A DNA stretch of 64,000 nt from assembly GCA_008375315.1 (NCBI GenBank), contig CP032507.1, forward strand, positions 3,868,071 to 3,932,070, read 5' to 3'. The notes beneath the pieces were generated by a model that searched no databases, had not been told where the DNA came from, and saw only the letters and a program-made list of their open reading frames with translations. The stretch's first letter is position 1, and each line of letters starts with the position of its first letter. This document shows, piece by piece, positions 9,628-18,825 of this stretch. The position numbers and the translations under genes were made by a program. Source of the stretch: Ectothiorhodospiraceae bacterium BW-2. Lineage in GTDB: Bacteria; Pseudomonadota; Gammaproteobacteria; Thiohalomonadales; Thiohalomonadaceae.

Positions 9628-10814
9628 GCTGGACGAGCCTAGCTGATCTTAAAGCTCAGGTGCGAAAGCTTTGGGATCGCGGTTGGCTGCTCGCCGCTGC
9701 GTGCGGCAACGGGGATGACAAAGAGCCGCTCTTCCCTCGGCGGCTAACCCTCAAAGGCCCTAACTCTCGGGAGCTGAGCGAGCGATTCCCCGAAGTGCGG
9801 GGTTGGATTACGCAACTATCCGCCGGTGCAGGTCTCTATCGAATTGAGTGGCGCAGCGTCAACCACCGTGTTCTTGGTAACAATGAGATCCCAGCGGCAA
9901 TCTGGATCGACCAGCTAGCAGATGCTCTCGATCTGATTGGCAAGCGCCGAGCAGCCGATCAGTTTGCATCTCTGCTCGAATTGACCGAAGAGAGATGCCC
10001 CGAATTGCTCCCTTGGCTGGCAAAACGGCCTCTGCGTGCCTTGGCGTTGACCGAGGAGTGGCCACGACTGCTAGAGATTATCGCTTGGTTGCTTAAGCAT
10101 CCTCGTCCGGCGATCTATCTGCGTCAGATAGATCTGCCAGGTGTCCATACCAAATTGATCGAAGGGCATCGCGGTGTACTGGCAGAACTGCTCGATCTCG
10201 TGCTGCCAGAGGATTCTATTGATAAGAACCACACGGGCATCAACGGCTTCTGTCGTCGCTACGGTTTTCTTGATAAACCGTCGCGAGTCCGTTTTCGGCT
10301 GCTAGACTCAAACATCCAACTACTGCCAGTGGCAGCTGAGCAGGATATCACCCTAACAGAGGCCACCTTCGCCTCACTCGCTTTGCCGGTATCGAAAGTG
10401 TTTATCACCGAAAATGAGATCAACTTTTTGGCGTTTCCGGATATCTCTATGGCAATGGTAATCTTTGGTGCAGGATACGGCTTTGACAATCTCGCGGCCG
10501 TACCGTGGCTGCACGAAAAAGAGCTCTACTATTGGGGAGACCTCGATACTCACGGCTTTGCCATTCTCAATCAATTGCGCGGGCTCTTGCCTCATGTCGC
10601 CTCATTTTTGATGGATCAGCAGACACTCCTTGCCCATAAAGCACTGTGGGGAGTGGAGAGGCAGCCTAACACAGGAGCTCTGATGCGGTTGAACTCTGAA
10701 GAGAGCCTACTTTACGATCAATTGCGTCAAAATTATTGGGGAGAGCAAGTTCGTCTGGAGCAAGAGAGAATTGGGTTCGACTTTCTGCGAAATACTCTAC
10801 CGCTAAAAGATTAG
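9624..10814 (+). CDS. jetD: Wadjet nuclease subunit JetD (DUF3322-DUF2220)
   Basis: A 396-residue protein. The N-terminal half ([18 protein letters not shown] at the start, the [14 protein letters not shown] block near residue 75) is DUF3322. The C-terminal half is the DUF2220 Toprim-like nuclease domain, with VFITENE (Glu at about 263) and [14 protein letters not shown] (Asp at about 306 and 308) supplying the metal-binding acidic residues seen in topoisomerase VI-like Toprim domains. JetD cleaves DNA held by the JetABC motor. The start is a GTG at 9624 overlapping the jetC TGA by four bases. The gene converges with phoB, leaving only 5 bp between the stops; no terminator hairpin is visible. 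Confidence 0.92.
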   Translation: MSWTSLADLKAQVRKLWDRGWLLAAACGNGDDKEPLFPRRLTLKGPNSRELSERFPEVRGWITQLSAGAGLYRIEWRSVNHRVLGNNEIPAAIWIDQLADALDLIGKRRAADQFASLLELTEERCPELLPWLAKRPLRALALTEEWPRLLEIIAWLLKHPRPAIYLRQIDLPGVHTKLIEGHRGVLAELLDLVLPEDSIDKNHTGINGFCRRYGFLDKPSRVRFRLLDSNIQLLPVAAEQDITLTEATFASLALPVSKVFITENEINFLAFPDISMAMVIFGAGYGFDNLAAVPWLHEKELYYWGDLDTHGFAILNQLRGLLPHVASFLMDQQTLLAHKALWGVERQPNTGALMRLNSEESLLYDQLRQNYWGEQVRLEQERIGFDFLRNTLPLKD

Positions 10815-10819
10815 GTATT

Positions 10820-11518
10820 CTAGCCTTTTTTATCGTTAACCGAAAAGCGGTAACCGATACCACGAACGGTACGAATATAGTGTGACAATCCATAGGGTTC
10901 TAGCGCCTGTCGAAGACGGCGAATATGGACATCGACAGTGCGCTCCTCGACATAGCCACTTCGACCCCAAATGTAGTTTAGTAGCTGATTTCGGTTAAAC
11001 ACCCGCTCTTTATGCTTAATAAAAAATAGTAGCATTTTATACTCAAGCAGCCCCAAATTTACCTCATTACCATCACAGTAAATTTGATAGGCCTCGATAT
11101 CAATTTTTATTTTTCCAGCTTCGACAATACCATCTTTCTCATGCGAAAAGGCACGACGCAAAATAGTATTAATTCGAGCAACTAACTCGCGCGGGGAGAA
11201 TGGTTTGGTAACATAGTCGTCCGCACCGGTATCAAGCCCTTGAACTTTCTGATTTTCACTCACTTTTGCGGTGAGCATCACCACCGGAATATCGGAGTAA
11301 ATATCGCTCTTTCGTAGCTGTTTCAAAAATTGTACTCCCGTGGTGCCCGGTAACATCCAGTCGAGTACAATTAAATCGGGTCTAATATCAGCAATGCGAA
11401 GCTCTGCCTCGGGGACTGACTCAGCCTCAGTCACCATAAACCCCTCTTGGGTCAAGATTTGGTGCAGCATTGAACGAATCGATTTTTCATCGTCAACTAC
11501 CAAGATAACTTTGTGCAT
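10820..11518 (-). CDS. phoB: Phosphate regulon response regulator PhoB
   Basis: A 232-residue OmpR-class regulator. The receiver domain has the acidic pair D9/D10, the phospho-acceptor D53 (LIVLDWMLPG), the Thr of VVMLTAK and the Lys of YVTKPFSPREL. The C-terminal winged-helix DNA-binding domain includes VFNRNQLLNYIWG and RTVDVHIRRLRQAL, the PhoB recognition-helix pattern. Phosphorylated PhoB activates Pho-box promoters under phosphate limitation. It is downstream of pstCAB-phoU-phoU on the same strand, 131 bp after phoU. The expected partner phoR is not in the window, although it is normally adjacent to phoB. Confidence 0.93.
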   Translation of the reverse strand: MHKVILVVDDEKSIRSMLHQILTQEGFMVTEAESVPEAELRIADIRPDLIVLDWMLPGTTGVQFLKQLRKSDIYSDIPVVMLTAKVSENQKVQGLDTGADDYVTKPFSPRELVARINTILRRAFSHEKDGIVEAGKIKIDIEAYQIYCDGNEVNLGLLEYKMLLFFIKHKERVFNRNQLLNYIWGRSGYVEERTVDVHIRRLRQALEPYGLSHYIRTVRGIGYRFSVNDKKG

Positions 11519-11649
11519 TATTCCAGAGACTTAAATCTTTCTTTCAAGCTAAAGACACCATGAGAAAACTTGCTCAACAGAGTAAAACTCTCCTCGGCTC
11601 TATTAAAACCTAAAGCAAATTTAATCATAACCGGTTAGAGCGCCAACAC

Positions 11650-12363
11650 TTAGGTTAAACTGGCCGAAATATCACTAGCTCTCTCATGGCGAATATCTTT
11701 TCCCTCTACCATATAGATTGCCGCTTCACCAATATTTCTGGCATGGTCACCAATGCGCTCTAAGGCATAGGCAACCCACATTAGATCGATAATGACGGCG
11801 ACATGCTCTGGTGCATCGAGTGCTAATTGGTTCAGTTTAGTCACCACTTCACTATAGTGCTCATCAATCAGCTCATCATGACGCACAACATCAATCGCCT
11901 GCTGGGTATCCATACTTTTATAGGTATTAAGAGCGCTATCAAGACCGGAGAGCGCCTCATTAGAGAGGTTAATCAACCCTTGGTGAACACCTGGCAATGA
12001 GGCGTTTAACTCTGAGTGATTTAATATCTTTTTCGAGATATGTTTCGCCTGATCACCAATGCGCTCTAAATCATTAACAATTCGGGTTGAGGCAATAATT
12101 ACCCGTAAATCGACAGCGGTCGGCTGATAACGAGCAATAGTCTGATTGCATTCATTATCTATGATCATCTGCAACCGATTAATCTCCGTATCGCGAGAGA
12201 TAACTCGATTCGCAATCTCATGGTTGTGTTCTAACAGCGCCTGCATGGTATGCTGTAACTGCTCTTTAACCACGATCCCCATTGAGCTAACATTATTAAC
12301 AATCGTCATTAGCTCAACATTAAATCTATTTGAAATATGATGTTTAATATCATCCCGTTCCAT
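11650..12363 (-). CDS. phoU: Phosphate transport regulator PhoU
   Basis: A 237-residue all-helical protein with the two PhoU repeats: ISNRFNVELMTIVNNVSSMG at the start and metal-binding E/D clusters in each half (ERIGDQAKHISKKI near residue 100, ERIGDHARNIGEAAIYMVEG near residue 207). PhoU links the PstSCAB transporter to the PhoR kinase and keeps the Pho regulon off when phosphate is plentiful. This copy has the canonical double ERIGD motif and is probably the functional PhoU. It is 43 bp downstream of the second PhoU-like gene. Confidence 0.93.
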   Translation of the reverse strand: MERDDIKHHISNRFNVELMTIVNNVSSMGIVVKEQLQHTMQALLEHNHEIANRVISRDTEINRLQMIIDNECNQTIARYQPTAVDLRVIIASTRIVNDLERIGDQAKHISKKILNHSELNASLPGVHQGLINLSNEALSGLDSALNTYKSMDTQQAIDVVRHDELIDEHYSEVVTKLNQLALDAPEHVAVIIDLMWVAYALERIGDHARNIGEAAIYMVEGKDIRHERASDISASLT

Positions 12364-12405
12364 TTTTGACTCCTCTAGTCCAAGCTATATAAAATCAGTT
12401 AGCCA

Positions 12406-13092
12406 CTACTCTGTAATGGCGCTATTCACTAGGCTCTTACCTACCACCAAGGTGACAATCGAGTCACAAATATTTAGCGTGTGATCTCTAACCTGATCCA
12501 TGGCCCGTAAAATCCACATAGTGTTTAAAACCTGCCCCACCTGTGAGGGGTGCTCTATTATACATTCATTTAGCTGTTTTAAAATCGATTGATACTCACA
12601 ATCGATTGCCGCCTCTAGGTTGACCACCTCTCTCGCCTTAGCTGCATCGACAGTCACTAGCGAGATAAGTGCCATCTCCAGAGAGTTATTGACCCTCTCA
12701 GAGAGCTGACTTAACTGCATTACGCACTCTAAATCGTGCTCCTGTTTCCGCTCCATAGAGAGTGAATATCGGGCAATACTAGCCAGATGGATCCCAAGGC
12801 GTTCTAAATCAGTCGTCGATTTAATAATGACAATAATCAGCCGCAAATCCCGCGCCGTTGGCTGATAGCAAGCGAGAATATGGGTATATTTCTCGCCTAA
12901 CAGTAACGCACAGTGGCGAATCCGACTCTGATTACGCGTAACCGTCTCTGCAAAACGGCTATTTTGAGAAGAGAGAATAGCAGAAGAGAGCGATGCCTGC
13001 TGCTGCACCAGCCCACTCATGCGGGAGAGAAGCGTCCGTATCTCCTCTATATCCGCATTATATTTTTGCAGAATATGCTGTCTGAACTCCAT
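12406..13092 (-). CDS. Second, divergent PhoU-like protein
   Basis: A 228-residue PhoU-family paralogue. It begins MEFRQHILQKYNADIEEIRT, which aligns with family N-termini, so the ATG at 13092 is chosen over a GTG 27 bp upstream. The first metal motif reads TDLERLGIHLASIARYSL and the second MDQVRDHTLNICDSIVTLV, so the ERxGDH motifs are partly degenerate compared with the neighbouring PhoU. It lies between pstB and phoU. It may modulate the same transporter or bind the second PhoU; a distinct function is inference. Confidence 0.85.
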   Translation of the reverse strand: MEFRQHILQKYNADIEEIRTLLSRMSGLVQQQASLSSAILSSQNSRFAETVTRNQSRIRHCALLLGEKYTHILACYQPTARDLRLIIVIIKSTTDLERLGIHLASIARYSLSMERKQEHDLECVMQLSQLSERVNNSLEMALISLVTVDAAKAREVVNLEAAIDCEYQSILKQLNECIIEHPSQVGQVLNTMWILRAMDQVRDHTLNICDSIVTLVVGKSLVNSAITE

Positions 13093-13137
13093 TGAGATTA
13101 GAGCGCTCCAGTTCAGCACGGCATACGCTGTTAAAAT

Positions 13138-13974
13138 CTAACCGTAGCGACCGGTAATATAGTCCTCGGTCTGCTTTTCGGTTGGATTGGTGAACAGCAT
13201 GTCGGTAGCCCCAAACTCAATCAGATCGCCCATATACATAAATGCGGTATAGTCAGAGACCCGAGCCGCTTGCTGCATATTGTGGGTGACGATCACTATC
13301 GTGTATCTATCCTTCAACTCATAAATGAGCTCTTCAATCTTTAAAGTCGAGATGGGATCAAGCGCTGACGCCGGCTCATCTAGCAGTAGTACTTGGGGCT
13401 CAATCGCAATTGCACGGGCGATGACTAGCCGCTGCTGTTGACCTCCGGAGAGGCCGAAGGCGCTATCGTTTAGACGATTTTTCACCTCTTCCCACAGTGC
13501 AGCCCCCTTGAGTGAGCGCTCGACAATCTCGTCCAAATCACTCTTCTTGTTCTGCCCCTGCAATCTTAAACCATAGGCGACATTTTCATAGATCGATTTA
13601 GGAAAGGGGTTCGGTTTTTGGAACACCATGCCAACATGGCGCCTTAACTCGGCCACATTTACCCCTGGAGCGAAGATATTGCTCCCCTCTAGCCGAATCT
13701 GGCCAGTAACGCGACAGCCATCGACAAGATCGTTCATACGGTTAAAACAGCGTAACAGAGTCGATTTACCACAACCTGAGGGGCCGATAAAGGCAGTGAC
13801 TCGCTTATCGGGAATCGTCATATTGATCCCTTTTAGCGCCTGTTTTTCGCCATAAAAGAGATCAAGATTATCAACTTCAAGACAGATAGTCTCCTCCTCT
13901 AGCGATCTACTCTTCGCATTCGTGTCAATTGAACTGGAGATATCTACAGCATGGGTAGGGGTTGTATTACTCAT
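13138..13974 (-). CDS. pstB: Phosphate ABC transporter ATP-binding protein PstB
   Basis: A 278-residue ABC ATPase. Walker [10 protein letters not shown] is at residues 64-72, then the Q-loop [19 protein letters not shown], the signature LSGGQQQRL, Walker [14 protein letters not shown] and the switch His in [13 protein letters not shown]. The Q-loop sequence with NPFP is diagnostic of PstB. It has a Ser/Thr-rich N-terminal extension of about 30 residues before the ABC fold. It forms the phosphate importer with PstA and PstC and supplies ATP hydrolysis at the inner membrane. It sits 55 bp after pstA. Confidence 0.95.
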   Translation of the reverse strand: MSNTTPTHAVDISSSIDTNAKSRSLEEETICLEVDNLDLFYGEKQALKGINMTIPDKRVTAFIGPSGCGKSTLLRCFNRMNDLVDGCRVTGQIRLEGSNIFAPGVNVAELRRHVGMVFQKPNPFPKSIYENVAYGLRLQGQNKKSDLDEIVERSLKGAALWEEVKNRLNDSAFGLSGGQQQRLVIARAIAIEPQVLLLDEPASALDPISTLKIEELIYELKDRYTIVIVTHNMQQAARVSDYTAFMYMGDLIEFGATDMLFTNPTEKQTEDYITGRYG

Positions 13975-14029
13975 AAGGGTCTCTTCTGTGCCTTAAACTA
14001 TAAATTAATAACGAGGGTTAGCGGTGCGA

Positions 14030-15679
14030 TTAATGTTCCAGCGCCCGATACTTCTCACGCAGGTGGTTACGAATATGTATCGCAGAGATATTCAGCAAGA
14101 TAATCACCAACACCAGCAGTAGCGCTGTGGCATAGACTAGTGGTCTTGCCGCTTCCACATTAGGGCTCTGAAAACCGACATCGTAAATGTGGAAACCGAG
14201 GTGCATAAATTTGCGATCTAGGTGTAAAAACGGAAAGTTACCATCCAGTGGCAGCGTTGGTGCCAACTTAACCACCCCGACCAGCATTAAGGGCGCGACT
14301 TCGCCCGCTGCCCGCGCGACGGCTAAAATCAGGCCTGTCATCATCGCAGGACTTGCCATCGGAATAATGGTACGCCACAAGGTCTCGATTTTCGTTGCCC
14401 CAAGCGCCAAGGAGCCCTCACGAATCTGCTGCGGAATACGGGATAACCCCTCCTCTGTCGATACAATGACCACCGGCAGGGTCAAAATTGCCAGCGTTAA
14501 TGATGACCAGAGCAGCCCTGGTGTCCCAAAAGTGGGCGACGGTAACGCCTCTGGATAGAACAGAGCATCAATACTGCCGCCGAGGAAATAGACAAAGAAG
14601 CCTAGACCAAACACCCCGTAAACGATCGACGGTACCCCCGCTAGGTTATTTACCGCAATTCGAATCAGACGGGTGAGTGGCCCTTGGGTCGCATATTCAC
14701 GCAGATAGACCGCCGCCACCACGCCAAAGGGTGTCACGATTACCGCCATCAGAAGTACCATCAGTACCGTACCAAAAATAGCGGGGAAGATCCCCCCTTC
14801 GGTATTAGCCTCTCTTGGCTCGCCAAAGATAAACTCACCTAGTTTGGCAAAATAGAAGCCCACTTTATCCCCAAAGGTCATACTATTGGGCATATAGGCG
14901 CGAACAATTTTAGCGAGGGATAGCGTCACAGTGGTGCCATCCATAATCGTTGCCGTTAGACTATCGCGTTCGCTCTCGCGGTAGAGCTCATTGAGCTGCT
15001 GCTGCAGGACTTTATACGCTTCATCTAGCTTAACTCGCTCCGCCGCAATCTTTTGGTAGGCTTGCGATCCTTTCGGCTCTTTATCTAGCTCCAGTCGCCG
15101 CTCAGCTAAGCGCAGCTCTTCGAGTTGATAGTTTATGGCACCGATGTCATCGCGCTCAATCACCTTAATCTGCTCATGCAACAGGGTCACTCTCTCCAGA
15201 CGAGTCTGTAGCTCTCCCCAAAGATTGCCACCGGCGGGGGTGATCGTCTCTCCCTGCTCCTCTATCGACTCTAAAAAGCCGTAGAAGTTACCCCACTCAT
15301 GCCGCTCTAGCACCATGAGGCTCTCCGGTTTCTTCACCGATTCGACCTCATCGACCACAATCCAGCGAAAATCGAGCCCGTTGGCTTCGCGGTTACCGAT
15401 CTTAATCAGGCGGCGCTCTACCATCTGATCTGGATCTTCGGCATTGATGGTAATTTGACGCATCGGCACCGTTTCGGAGTCGTGAGTCTCACCAATCAGC
15501 CGGATGGAGGTACCCTGTGCGTTTGGGTACTGATACTCCAATACCTCTTTAGGCCAGAAGTGGCCCATGCCACGCACTGTAATCAGAATCAGCAGCGAAA
15601 CCACCATGACCACACTGATACTCACCGCACCAGCGTTAAGCCATATCCATGGAGAACCACTTTTATACCAATCTTTCAT
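14030..15679 (-). CDS. pstA: Phosphate ABC transporter permease PstA (long form)
   Basis: A 549-residue permease of the long type found in Pseudomonas and Vibrio rather than the ~300-residue E. coli type. The first 300 residues hold one membrane segment and a periplasmic/coiled region (DUF3333-like), and the last 250 form the permease domain with GGIFPAIFGTVLMVLLMAVI and the EAA-type loop EGSLALGATKIETLWRTIIP. It forms the inner-membrane channel for phosphate with PstC. It is 17 bp after pstC and translationally close, in the order pstC-pstA-pstB. Confidence 0.93.
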   Translation of the reverse strand: MKDWYKSGSPWIWLNAGAVSISVVMVVSLLILITVRGMGHFWPKEVLEYQYPNAQGTSIRLIGETHDSETVPMRQITINAEDPDQMVERRLIKIGNREANGLDFRWIVVDEVESVKKPESLMVLERHEWGNFYGFLESIEEQGETITPAGGNLWGELQTRLERVTLLHEQIKVIERDDIGAINYQLEELRLAERRLELDKEPKGSQAYQKIAAERVKLDEAYKVLQQQLNELYRESERDSLTATIMDGTTVTLSLAKIVRAYMPNSMTFGDKVGFYFAKLGEFIFGEPREANTEGGIFPAIFGTVLMVLLMAVIVTPFGVVAAVYLREYATQGPLTRLIRIAVNNLAGVPSIVYGVFGLGFFVYFLGGSIDALFYPEALPSPTFGTPGLLWSSLTLAILTLPVVIVSTEEGLSRIPQQIREGSLALGATKIETLWRTIIPMASPAMMTGLILAVARAAGEVAPLMLVGVVKLAPTLPLDGNFPFLHLDRKFMHLGFHIYDVGFQSPNVEAARPLVYATALLLVLVIILLNISAIHIRNHLREKYRALEH

Positions 15680-15696
15680 GATTCAATTCCTGTCAG

Positions 15697-17919
15697 TTAC
15701 ATTGAGCTATATTTTTTACGCAAACGGTGTCTGACAATTTCAGCCAGCGTATTAAAGAAGAAGGTAAAGATGAGCAGTACCAGTGCAGTGAGAAACAGAA
15801 TCCGGTAGTGGGTTGAGTCCACCTCCGACTCCGGCATCTCTACGGCAATGTTAGCTGCTAGGGTTCTCATCCCTTCAAAGATATTAAAATCCATAATCGG
15901 GGTATTACCGGTAGCCATTAGCACGATCATCGTCTCCCCCACGGCACGACCGAGACCGATCATCACCGCTGAGAAGATACCCGGACTCGCGGTCAAAATG
16001 ACCACTCTTGAGAGGGTCTGCCATGGTGTCGCCCCCAAGGCTAGCGAGCCGAAGGTGAGGTGCTTTGGTACACTAAATACCGCATCCTCGGTAATCGAGA
16101 AGATGGTTGGAATAACCGCGAACCCCATCGCTAGGCCGATAATAATTGAGTTTCGTTGGTCAAAATCGACCCCAATCTCCCCTAGCCAACCACGCATGTC
16201 ACCGCCGAAGAAGAGGCTCTCTAATAGCGGGCTAATCGCCAGACTCAACCAGATGGCAATAAAGACTACCGGCACCAGCATCGCCGCCTCCCAGCCATCG
16301 GGCACGCGGCTCTTTATATCTTTAGGCAGACGCCACCAACCATAACTAGCAGCAAATATCGACAGCGGGACAATGAGCAGCATGGCGAACATACCGGGCA
16401 GATTGACCTCTATTGACGGCGCTAGCCACAAACCGGCTAGAAAACCGATAATAACCGTAGGCAGCGCCTCCATAATCTCAATCGTCGGCTTAACCATCTG
16501 CCGCATCTTGGGAGTCATAAAGTAGGCGGTATAGATAGCCCCCAAAATCGCCAGCGGCACCGCCACCAGCATCGCATAGAAGGCCGCCTTCAAAGTACCA
16601 AAAGCGAGCGGAACCAAGCTATATTTAGGCTCAAAATCGTTATTAGCGGCAGAGGATTGCCAGATAAACTCCTCTTGTGGGTAACCTTCGTAGTGGACAG
16701 AACTCCAGAGGGAGTTCACCGACACTTCAGGGTGCTCGTTGTGCACCTCATAGAAGTGGAACTGGTTCCCACTATCGAGCGCTAAAAAGCTATCGGAACG
16801 GGGTGAGCTGGCCAGCGCTACAATCGGATCATCGCTTACCGGCACCTTCAACAGCTCCCGCTCGGCAGTGGTGTGGTAGATGGTGACATTGCCTAAACTG
16901 TCCCCCGTCAACACCCCTTTACGGCGCAGTTCGGTAGCAATGGTGGTCACTTCGCCGCCGGTGCTGCTAGCCTCACCTAAATCGCGAATCCGTTTCAGGG
17001 TCAATGCGCCCTGCTCATCGCGCACATTAAACCATTGGGATAGAACGCCGGTCGCATCACCGAAGAGTAACGATACTCCGCCAATCAGAAATTTAATGCT
17101 GTTAATCTCGCCACTCTCAAGCAGCCGTCTCTCCTCTATTTTAGAAATAGCTTCGACATTGGTGACTAGAAACTGCTGATAGTTACCCTCTCTATCAGCT
17201 AAAAAGAGGTGGCGCTGCTCCGGATCGAGCATAATAAACTCTGGCGTAAGCTCCGTATCGATCACGCTGCTGCTGCGGGTGAGCGTCACATCATCCTCAT
17301 CTAGGAAGGAGACCTCCTTCTGAATTTGAATCAGCTCAATACCGCGACTGCCGCTTAGGGCTGCCAAAGTCAGCTTCTCATCACTATTGCGCATCGCTAG
17401 CCGACGGAGAGTTGAATCGCTCACCTGTAGCGGCTTCTCACCGTAAGGAAACTCCACTAACGGCTTAACCACTCGGCGATCTGGATAGGTCACCCTAAAA
17501 CCGGCCCGAACGACCAGCGCCGACCCATCGTCATACCCCAGCGCCAGCACCCCATCTTCGTAATTATCGACCGCAAGGGTGGTCATGTTGCCGTAGGAGG
17601 AGAAGTCGTAGCGCTTAATCTCTACCCCAGTGCGCACATCGAAATAGATAATTTCGGCGCGGTTATTAGCGACAATGGCGTATTCACTCTGCTCATCGAC
17701 CAGCATGAATTCGACCTGACCGCTATTCTCTAGCGCATAGGTGGCTACTTTGGTGCTATCGGGGCTCTCGAACATCGGCAACACCACCCAAGCGAGGTAG
17801 AAGAAGATGGTCACAATCGCCGCGATCACCCCAACCCCCCCCAGCGTAATTCCGAGCCGGGCGAGTTTATCCTTTTGCGTCCGCCACTTTTGACGGGAGT
17901 CTGCTACAAGCTGAATCAT
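15697..17919 (-). CDS. pstC: Phosphate ABC transporter permease PstC (long form)
   Basis: A 740-residue long-form PstC. One N-terminal membrane segment (GGVGVIAAIVTIFFYLAWVVL) is followed by a large periplasmic domain of about 380 residues with beta-propeller-like repeats, and a C-terminal permease domain with the EAA loop FGSLALGATPWQTLSRVVI. First gene of the minus-strand pst operon. The 189-bp divergent region upstream contains a perfect Pho half-site CTGTCA on the minus strand (plus-strand 18007-18012) about 90 bp before the ATG, but a full Pho box could not be convincingly drawn. Confidence 0.92.
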   Translation of the reverse strand: MIQLVADSRQKWRTQKDKLARLGITLGGVGVIAAIVTIFFYLAWVVLPMFESPDSTKVATYALENSGQVEFMLVDEQSEYAIVANNRAEIIYFDVRTGVEIKRYDFSSYGNMTTLAVDNYEDGVLALGYDDGSALVVRAGFRVTYPDRRVVKPLVEFPYGEKPLQVSDSTLRRLAMRNSDEKLTLAALSGSRGIELIQIQKEVSFLDEDDVTLTRSSSVIDTELTPEFIMLDPEQRHLFLADREGNYQQFLVTNVEAISKIEERRLLESGEINSIKFLIGGVSLLFGDATGVLSQWFNVRDEQGALTLKRIRDLGEASSTGGEVTTIATELRRKGVLTGDSLGNVTIYHTTAERELLKVPVSDDPIVALASSPRSDSFLALDSGNQFHFYEVHNEHPEVSVNSLWSSVHYEGYPQEEFIWQSSAANNDFEPKYSLVPLAFGTLKAAFYAMLVAVPLAILGAIYTAYFMTPKMRQMVKPTIEIMEALPTVIIGFLAGLWLAPSIEVNLPGMFAMLLIVPLSIFAASYGWWRLPKDIKSRVPDGWEAAMLVPVVFIAIWLSLAISPLLESLFFGGDMRGWLGEIGVDFDQRNSIIIGLAMGFAVIPTIFSITEDAVFSVPKHLTFGSLALGATPWQTLSRVVILTASPGIFSAVMIGLGRAVGETMIVLMATGNTPIMDFNIFEGMRTLAANIAVEMPESEVDSTHYRILFLTALVLLIFTFFFNTLAEIVRHRLRKKYSSM

Positions 17920-18049
17920 AGTGCCTCATTTAGAATCGGGTTAATTAACTGCGGCGAGAATAAAGGGCAGGCGTTAATAGTTAATGATGAAAATATTAAG
18001 TTTTAGTGACAGCAGCAGCGAGCCAGCCGATTTTATCAAACGGCCACTA

Positions 18050-18078
18050 TCGATCCTGTTATCACCTTCCGTTATACT
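18050..18078 (+). promoter_or_regulatory. Possible promoter of the decayed binding-protein gene
   Basis: TATACT at 18073-18078 (5 of 6 to the -10 consensus) lies 17 bp downstream of TCGATC at 18050-18055 (3 of 6 to -35). The ATG with an AAGGA ribosome-binding site is 30 bp further on. The -35 is weak. Confidence 0.35.
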
Positions 18079-18108
18079 GCACTTTGCCTTCGGTTCAAGG
18101 ATAGTTCT

Positions 18109-18825
18109 ATGTCAAATCTCGTTAAAATACTCCTGCTCGCAAGCTGCTACCTCACGACAGCAACGGCAACGGATATCAAATTTAGCTGTACCTCGGCAGG
18201 GTGTGAGCCCTTTTTTGACGCCTCAATCGCGTGGGCTACGGCGCATGGTCACACCTTAGTGCCGTATCAGTCCGGACGACTAGCCGATAACCTACTCGGA
18301 CTCTACCGTCAGGTGTTAAGTACCCGAAGTGATGAGTTCGACATTATGCTGATAGATACCGTCTGGCCGGGAGCATTAGAGAGCCATCTCATTGATTTTA
18401 AAAAAATTATCCCCCAATCCCAACTCGATAGCCACTTCAAACCCATTATCGATAACTTAACCACAGCAGACGGCCGTCTCATCGCCATGCCGCTCTTCAC
18501 CGACGCCGGAGTGCTCTACTACCGCAAAGATCTGCTGCAAAAATATGGCTTTGCCCCCCCAAAGACTTGGGGGGAGCTAAAAGATATCGCCCTAGCGATT
18601 ATGGCTAAAGAGAATAATCCCGATCTAATGGGGTATGTGTGGCAAGGCAAAGGGTATGAGGGGTTAACCTGTAATGCGCTAGAGTGGATCGACTCCCATC
18701 ATGGCGGCACCTTCATCGATGCTAGCGGTAACATTACCGTTAACAATCGCGCCACTGAGACAGCACTAGCGATGGCACGAGACTGGATCGGCACCCTCAC
18801 GCCGGTGGAGGTGCTCAACAGCTGA
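18109..18825 (+). pseudogene. Truncated extracellular sugar-binding protein (SBP_bac_1), C-terminal half lost
   Basis: The 238 codons encode a signal peptide (ILLLASCYLTTATA) and the N-terminal half of a family 1 (maltose/trehalose-type) binding protein: FDIMLIDTVWPG, MPLFTDAGVLYYRKDLL, PPKTWGELKDIALAI, GYVWQGKGYEGLTCN and ALEWIDSHHGG. Full-length members have about 400-430 residues and continue past the TPxGVLN-type segment; here the frame stops right after TPVEVLNS. The bases beyond belong to a different gene (a HAMP-GGDEF protein) in another reading frame. This looks like a deletion that joined the two genes out of frame. A secreted half-domain could be made but should not bind sugar. The AAGGA ribosome-binding site is intact. 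Confidence 0.75.

Noticed and set aside
17984-18259. 91-codon open frame over the start of the binding-protein remnant
   Set aside because: It is out of frame with the signal peptide and has no coding features.
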